From Sebastes aleutianus (Eukaryota > Chordata > Actinopteri > Perciformes > Sebastidae): DNA of 64,000 bases. Shown in pieces: positions 59,101-64,000 of this stretch. The first letter of the stretch is position 1; every line of letters starts with the position of its first letter. Where the stretch lies: assembly GCA_916700875.1 (NCBI GenBank), contig CAKAKS010000013.1:13788596-13852595 (forward strand), in the 5' to 3' direction. The notes under the pieces are model-generated. The model saw nothing but the letters and a program-made list of their open reading frames with translations. It was not told where the DNA came from and did not search any database. The position numbers and the translations under genes are program-made.

Positions 59101-62100
59101 TACGTTGTGCCCGAGAGATGCTTGGATTAGAAGTATTGTCACTTTTATTGTCGATTTGAGGGGGGTTTACCGCATTCACGAATAAATATTTATATAATAT
59201 AATAAATATATGAAAATACAGAAGTGTAGTGCAACTGACGGTCATTTTCATGAGTGATTAATCTGCCTATGATTTTATTGATGTTTTTTTTTCTGTCCAT
59301 TAAATGTCAGAAAACGGTCAAACTGCCAACTTAAATTTCCCAGAGCCCATGGTGACATCTTGTTTTGTCCAATCAACAGCTCAAAACCCAAATATATTTA
59401 GTTTACTATCATTTAAGACAAAGAGAAACAGCTAATCATTACATTTGAGAAGCTAGAAAACAGGAAAAATGACAAATGTTTAATCAATTATTATGAGTGA
59501 CTAATGAGGGCTATAACACTAGTAACACCCTGTAGTTTTTAATGGCTACTATGGGGAAAAACATCATCACACATTATTACAATTGGGCTCATTGGATCCA
59601 CAAGAGTCTCAGCTTTACAGTGATACACAATTTATGCGATTCCAAGGCTGTTTAGGGACCCCAGTATGCAGAAATATTCAAATACACCATTTTTGTTTTG
59701 GTGAAAATAACACATTTATACTGCATAAATAAAAGAAGAATGCATGTTTTTTGCCCCAAACTGCATGTGATGATCATAAAGTGGGCATGTCTGTAAAGGG
59801 AAGACTTATGGGTACTTATAAAACCAACTTTCAGTCACATCATCTTGAGGTCAGAGGTCGAGGGCCCCCTTTGAAAATGGCCATGAAAGTTTTTCCTTGT
59901 AAAGTTTTCTTTATTTAGCCTCCTCCTTGACAAGCTATCATGGCATGATATCCATGGTTCCAATGGATTCCTCGGGTTTTCTCGTTTCATATGATATCTG
60001 TAGCTTCGTTCTAGCTCTAAAACTGAACTTAAAGACGGTAAAGTCGGTCGGGATCGCCCACAATGCCTCAGGTCTCAGAGGGTTAAAAGTGTCTGATTTA
60101 TGTTGATCAACTAATTACATAATCAATTCATATTTTCAGCCATACAGGCCAATTTAAAGCCACAGTATCTTTTGAAATATGTGTACATTAGATGTCCAAA
60201 CTAAAATGCCAGTGTTTAAAAAGAGGGCCAGTGTAATAGGACTCGGGCATGGAAGGGGAAAAGAACTTTTTGTGTTTTTGAAAGCCTTTTAAGCTAATTT
60301 TGCCTCTTCTCGTCACAGCTTGATGACCCACTGGCTGCCTTCCCAGCCTTCAAAAAGTACGACAGAAATGGGTACGTAATGCTTTGTACGCCTACAAAGG
60401 TCTTATTCAGTGTTTCATGAAATACATACTTGTTTAATTTTGGATGATCTGCTGCTGCTATTTCTGTCTGTTCTTTGTTTGGTCTTTCTCTCACTTTACT
60501 ACAGTGTAGACACACTCATACACACACACTCACACACACACATTGTTGATGTTATTGACCCTGTTTACTTGTCCTTCCACTTGTCCAGGCTGAACCTGCA
60601 GATAGAGTGTAAGAGAGTGACCACCCTCAACCCGCTGTCTGTGGAGTGGGCCTTCGAACTCACCAGAGCCAACATGCAGACACTGTAAGAAGTCTGTTCT
60701 TGTAGTTCAAAGTGTAGTTCAGGAACAGAGTGACCCATCTATAACAGGGATCAACAGGCTTGTGAGTGGTAGATTACAGCTGGAAATAGATAGAAGTAGA
60801 AGAAGAAGTGCAGACAAGCCAGAAATTGGAGAGTGACATCAAACACGTATATATGAGTATGAATGAAATTACACTCAGTGGGGAGCCTGTGGATATGAGA
60901 GCAGAGGTAATGCAGACAGAGAAATTACTACAATTGATCTTCTCTCACTTTGCCAGAATGTTGAATAGTGTTCATTTTAGCGAATGGCAGCCAGTCAGTT
61001 GAAACTTAATTTGTTCCATTTAGAAATCGTGTCCTTTTTTACGAGAGCCTGATGATGGGGAGAAATGAGAGGGTAAAAATTAGCATGCCAGGTCACGTTT
61101 GAGTTATTCTTCTTCTTTTTTTTGCCGCGCTGCAGGTACGAGCAGAGCGAGTGGGGGTGGAAGGAGAGGGAAAAGAGGGATGAGATGAACGACGAGAGGG
61201 CGTGGTACCTACTGGCCCGCGACGGAGACTCCGCCCCGGTGGCCTTCTCTCACTTCCGGTTCGACGTGGAGTGTGGGGAGGAGGTTTTATATTGGTGAGG
61301 CTGACACAAGTTTGTGGATTTATTTAAGTTCCAACTTTAATTATCACAAGTGGAGAAAAGATGTGTTTCACTTGTTACTAAACTTTACAATACGCTCACT
61401 CTGGTCCGACTTGTTGTCTCGACTCTCCAGCTATGAGGTGCAGTTAGAGAGCCGAGTGCGGAGGAAAGGACTCGGGAAGTTCCTCATCCAGATACTACAG
61501 CTCATCGCTAACAGGTAAAATCTACAGCTGCCGTGATCCTGTCAACCTTTGAACCCATTTACTGTTATTGAACAGTTTTATTACAATGACCGTATTTGAA
61601 ACCTCATACTATACTAGAGGTACGTACTGATTTGACCAAAATGTAGTATGCAGTATGCAAACAAAAGCAAAATCCACAGTACGCCAAGAATACCCGGCTG
61701 TCGTACTGATTTGGAACAAATCTCCAGTATGCATTGGACCAGTCTACCTTGCCTATTGTATCCCACAATGCAAAGCGCTGGAACGGTACAGGCTACGTTA
61801 CAACAACAGCAGACAAAAACGGCTCGTTTTTTTCCATTTTTCGTAGCTATTTCATCACTAAATTTGCTTACGAAAGTTTTTTAGGCGAGAAATCAACTGT
61901 AGATTTTGAATATTGGCAGTTTTACGTAAATTGATGGTGGATTGAATATTTGTTCCAACGCTTTTGGAGTTTAAAAGCTCCACAATCTGTCGTGACAGCA
62001 AGCTAGCACCTGCCGGGGTCGCTACCTCGCCAGCCGGGTAGTCACGCTCAGAGACCGCTATGAGCTGGCTGGAGCTCTCTAGAGACCGGTCTGTGGACGA

Positions 62101-63744
62101 GGGGCTTTTATTTCCTTGTTGACGGATGGTTTGTTTAAATATCACAACACAAATGTCCATTATAAAATTAACAGGAACCTGTTATTATCTGCCCTTTTGG
62201 AGTTGAAAAGCTCCACAATCCGTCTGCCTGCGTAGCTCGCTCGAACGCATGACAAGGGGACTTTGTGGCTTTAACTAAAAAAGCAGTTTGAGTAAATGAT
62301 GTGGATCAATGTTTGATATTTCCCGTCTCCCCTCGTTGATGATCCTGTTTGTCTTACTTCACTATGAGCTGTTAGAATAAATAGTTTAAGGGGTGGAGGA
62401 GCTAAACCTGCAGTATCTTATAAAGTAAACAAACATTGGTCAAAAACAAAAAAAATATCAAAGCTCAAAAAGTTGTATTTAGATAATATTGTAATAGTGG
62501 TACAAGTTATTTTTTTGTCCAGTGTTTTAAGAGCTGGATTAATGGCTAAAGCCTGGCCTAGCATGCTGCAAAATAAATCGATTTAACAGTTTTGTACTAC
62601 ATACTACTGAGGAATGCAGTATGTACTGTCTACTGCGTTCGTCAGTAGTATGTAGAAGGCGGTTTTGAATACAGCCAATGTGTTTTTTTATGAGAAAGGA
62701 AATGCATTTAAACATGTTAGTAAGGATACAGACGACAACTTTAGTTTGTTTACAAGAAAACTCCACAGGGCATCCTTTTTAAGGAAAATATGTCCATCGC
62801 ATCTTTCAACCATGTGAAACTAACGTGTTTCCTTTCTGCTCTCTTGCTCTTCCTGTCCAGTACACAGATGAAGAAAGTGATGTTGACAGTTTTCAAACAC
62901 AACCACGGGGCTTACCAGTTCTTCAGAGAAGCTTTACAGTGAGTAGACTGGCTCTATTTTACCCACCTAAAAGAAGAAATATCACTTTACTATACTTAGA
63001 ATCTTCACTGCTTTACCTTGCCGTCCGACGGGAAAATGAAGCCGTTGAGTCCATCTATGCTCTCGCTTAAGCCACCAGACTCCATTGAAAAAAACTATAA
63101 TTTTACCTCACAGAACACAGGCGTTGCTGATCTACCGCTGCCTCCATCGATCAGTTTGTTTGTGTTATTTTGTGACTTTAGTGAATCCGAGCTAAACCTT
63201 TAAAATACCAAAGTAACACAAACAAACTCACTGATCGAGGCAGCGGTAGACCAGCAGCCCCCGTGTTCTGATAGGTAAAATTACTATTTTTGTCAAAGGA
63301 GTCTGGTGGCTTTGAAGCAAGCATAGATAACGGCTTCAGTTTCCCGTCGGAAAGGGCTGTCTGGCTAGATCTCATTATACTATAGGCTTCTTTTGTCCAA
63401 CAGTATATATGTCAATATTATGTCAGTAAGTAAGTAGTGAGTAATTGTTCTAGTTAAAATCAGGCTAATAGATTCAGAATAAGGAGTTTCAGTGTTGACG
63501 GCTGCCTTCACACTTCCAAAAATGACTCTTCATGCAACTTCTCCGTCCTCCTCCACTCTCGTTAACTGACCCCCCTCTGTCTCTCCGCGCATCTAGGTTT
63601 GAGATCGACGAGACTTCGCCAAGCATGTCCGGTTGCTGCGGCGACGACTGCTCTTACGAGATCCTCAGCCGGCGGACCAAACACGGCGAGGCCTCGGCGG
63701 GACACACCCACGGGGGCGGGCACTGCGGGGGCTGCTGCCACTGA
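55246..63744 (+). CDS. naa40: N-alpha-acetyltransferase 40 (NatD), complete, 239 residues
   Basis: Exons 55246-55251, 57730-57825, 60319-60371, 60589-60684, 61136-61294, 61431-61514, 62861-62938, 63597-63744; 720 nt in one frame. NAA40 acetylates the N-terminal Ser of histones H4 and H2A using acetyl-CoA. The protein begins MGRKSNRAKEKKARRQEERA, has FKKYDRNGLN, YEQSEWGWKEREKRDEM, AFSHFRFDVECG and LYCYEVQLES, then the acetyl-CoA loop RRKGLGKF (residues 147-154), QMKKVMLTVFKHNHGAY and FFREAL. The end is Cys/His/Gly-rich (SGCCGDDCSYEILSRRTK, then GGHCGGCCH). Human NAA40 is 237 residues and matches throughout (from memory). All introns are GT-AG. Confidence 0.97.
56104..56133. repeat. AT microsatellite
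   Basis: About 15 TA units next to the LINE tail. Confidence 0.9.
56135..56408 (+). mobile_element. LINE 3'-end fragment
   Basis: Contains TGTGCAATAATCTGG and ends AATTTCGTTGTACTACACAA then TGACAATAAAGGGCTTGAATC with a short direct repeat (CTTGAAT). Similar in style to 22430-23020. Confidence 0.55.
57730..57825 (+). CDS. naa40: naa40 coding exon 2 (basic N terminus)
   Basis: 96 nt, phase 0. Encodes RKSNRAKEKKARRQEERAAM, then DAVCAKVDAANK. Acceptor TGTGTCCAG, donor GTGATT. Confidence 0.95.
59006..59537. repeat. Direct repeat of about 47 bp, 485 bp apart
   Basis: TTATGAGTGACTAATGAGGG followed by CTATAACACTA(C/G)TAACACCC and TGTA(A/G)TTT occurs at 59006-59053 and 59491-59537, with two mismatches. 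The flanks differ. Confidence 0.85.
59750..60040 (+). mobile_element. Dispersed fish repeat, copy 2 (partial)
   Basis: Shares GCCCCAAACTGCATGTGAT, AAAGTGGGCATGTCTGTAAA and GAGGTCAGAGGTC with 30150-30260, in the same orientation on the plus strand. It lacks both outer ends. No ORF. Confidence 0.7.
60319..60371 (+). CDS. naa40: naa40 coding exon 3
   Basis: 53 nt encoding LDDPLAAFPAFKKYDRN plus two bases of Gly. Acceptor CGTCACAG, donor GTACGT. Confidence 0.95.
60589..60684 (+). CDS. naa40: naa40 coding exon 4
   Basis: 96 nt encoding (G)LNLQIECKRVTTLNPLSV and EWAFELTRANMQT. Acceptor TTGTCCAG, donor GTAAGA. Confidence 0.96.
60685..61135 (+). other. naa40 intron
   Basis: A 451-bp GT-AG intron of unique sequence. 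Nothing else seen. Confidence 0.7.
61136..61294 (+). CDS. naa40: naa40 coding exon 5 (GNAT core)
   Basis: 159 nt encoding YEQSEWGWKEREKRDEM, RAWYLLARDGD and AFSHFRFDVECGEEVLY. Acceptor GCTGCAG, donor GTGAGG. Confidence 0.97.
61431..61514 (+). CDS. naa40: naa40 coding exon 6 (acetyl-CoA loop)
   Basis: 84 nt encoding (C)YEVQLESRVRRKGLGK, then FLIQILQLIAN. RRKGLG is the R/Q-x-x-G-x-G/A acetyl-CoA motif of GNAT enzymes. Acceptor CTCTCCAG, donor GTAAAA. Confidence 0.97.
61515..62860 (+). other. naa40 intron with transposon
   Basis: A 1.35 kb intron, most of it the 61590-62674 element. Confidence 0.7.
61590..62674. mobile_element. 1.1 kb non-autonomous element with CGTATTTGAAACC-type termini
   Basis: The left end (CCGTATTTGAAACCTCATAC) matches the complement of the right end (GGCGGTTTTGAATACAG) with mismatches, and AGTATG-rich subterminal sequence is present on both sides. 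No transposase ORF. The interior also has two similar TTTTGGAGTT(T/G)AAAAGCTCC-type segments about 230 bp apart. Confidence 0.6.
62861..62938 (+). CDS. naa40: naa40 coding exon 7
   Basis: 78 nt encoding (S)TQMKKVMLTVFKHNHGAYQ, then FFREAL. Acceptor CTGTCCAG, donor GTGAGT. Confidence 0.97.
62939..63596 (+). other. naa40 last intron, mostly a palindrome
   Basis: A 658-bp GT-AG intron dominated by the fold-back element 63021-63355. Confidence 0.75.
63021..63355. mobile_element. 335-bp fold-back element, arms of about 150 bp
   Basis: The left arm (63021-63171) is nearly the reverse complement of the right arm (63209-63355), sharing TCCGACGGGAAA, CCACCAGACTCC, GATCTACCGCTGCCTC and GTTTGTTTGTGTTA. 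The spacer is about 37 nt. Mirror-related ORFs appear on both strands, which shows they are artefacts of the palindrome. Confidence 0.85.
63597..63744 (+). CDS. naa40: naa40 last coding exon (Cys/His-rich end and stop)
   Basis: 148 nt including TGA (63742-63744). Encodes (Q)FEIDETSPSMSGCCGD, SYEILSRRTKHGE, then HTHGGGHCGGCCH. Acceptor GCATCTAG. Confidence 0.97.
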
Positions 63745-64000
63745 TCCGCTTCAGTCACACCTTTTTAAATGATTGGTTAAAAAAAAGCCAGCAACTTTTC
63801 ATGGCTGTGTGTGAAAGCTTTGAGCTGCCTGCTACACTGCAAGCGTTTTCAGTTTGACCGGCTGTAGAGCGCCGTTAAAAGTGAACCGATGGCGGGGGAA
63901 TACCCTGCTACAGATATTGGTGTCGCATTATGGATTGAGATTTATGTTTTTTTTTTTGTGTATTCTTGCTCCAAAAAGCAGTATGCAGTGTGAGCTTTCA
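63745..64000 (+). other. naa40: naa40 3' UTR, continuing beyond the window
   Basis: Non-coding sequence after the TGA; no poly(A) signal before the window ends. Confidence 0.7.

Larger units (their letters stand above)
57826..60318 (+). other. naa40 second intron
   Basis: A 2.5 kb intron with a long direct repeat (59006-59053 and 59491-59537), a worn A/T-rich repeat relic (59220-59480) and the second copy of the 29826 family (59750-60040). No exon. Confidence 0.7.

Noticed and set aside
63018..63375. Similar small ORFs on both strands of naa40's last intron
   Set aside because: They arise from the two arms of one palindrome.

Overview
The window is vertebrate nuclear DNA, almost certainly from a ray-finned and probably percomorph fish. 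It has small exons split by long introns, very many CA/TG, CT and TAC microsatellites, and several dispersed repeats of a kind common in fish genomes (assigned from memory, not by search). The proteins that can be assembled are clear orthologues of human genes. There are three protein-coding genes and one tRNA gene. Nothing bacterial or viral was seen.

Layout. (1) About 1-21,270, plus strand: the 3' part of mark2 (Par-1b polarity kinase), with five coding exons covering the C-terminal spacer and the KA1 domain. The kinase and UBA exons lie to the left of the window. (2) About 23,995-44,254, minus strand: a complete rcor2 (CoREST2) gene with 13 coding exons encoding 549 residues (ELM2, SANT1, LSD1-binding linker, SANT2, Pro/Ser/Ala-rich tail) and a predicted non-coding first exon. 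(3) 44,255-55,245: intergenic DNA with pyrimidine-rich tracts, microsatellites, transposon relics, one intact tRNA-Leu(AAG) gene, and a 1.6 kb inverted element made of a short A/T-rich satellite. (4) About 55,050-64,000, plus strand: naa40 (NatD, histone H4/H2A N-terminal acetyltransferase) with eight coding exons encoding 239 residues; its 3' UTR runs off the window.

The order and orientation mark2(+) rcor2(-) naa40(+) match, to my knowledge, MARK2-RCOR2-NAA40 on human 11q13.1. This supports the orthology calls. Every exon junction was checked for reading phase, and rcor2 (1,650 nt) and naa40 (720 nt) assemble into exact open frames. The genes do not form one pathway. MARK2 acts in cell polarity and on microtubules, RCOR2 scaffolds LSD1/HDAC repressor complexes, and NAA40 acetylates histone N termini, so the last two are both chromatin regulators.

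The non-coding space is dominated by non-autonomous DNA transposons with inverted termini (one with a perfect 8 bp target duplication), long fold-back palindromes, LINE 3' tails, minisatellites and microsatellites. The most unusual items are a GC-AG intron and a 27-nt microexon in mark2, a decayed RecQ-type helicase fragment and a YY1-like minisatellite in or near rcor2 intron 1, a 1.7 kb ACT array bracketed by a duplicated 14-mer, and the large inverted satellite element upstream of naa40. I found no convincing new biological system; the findings are candidates for checking.
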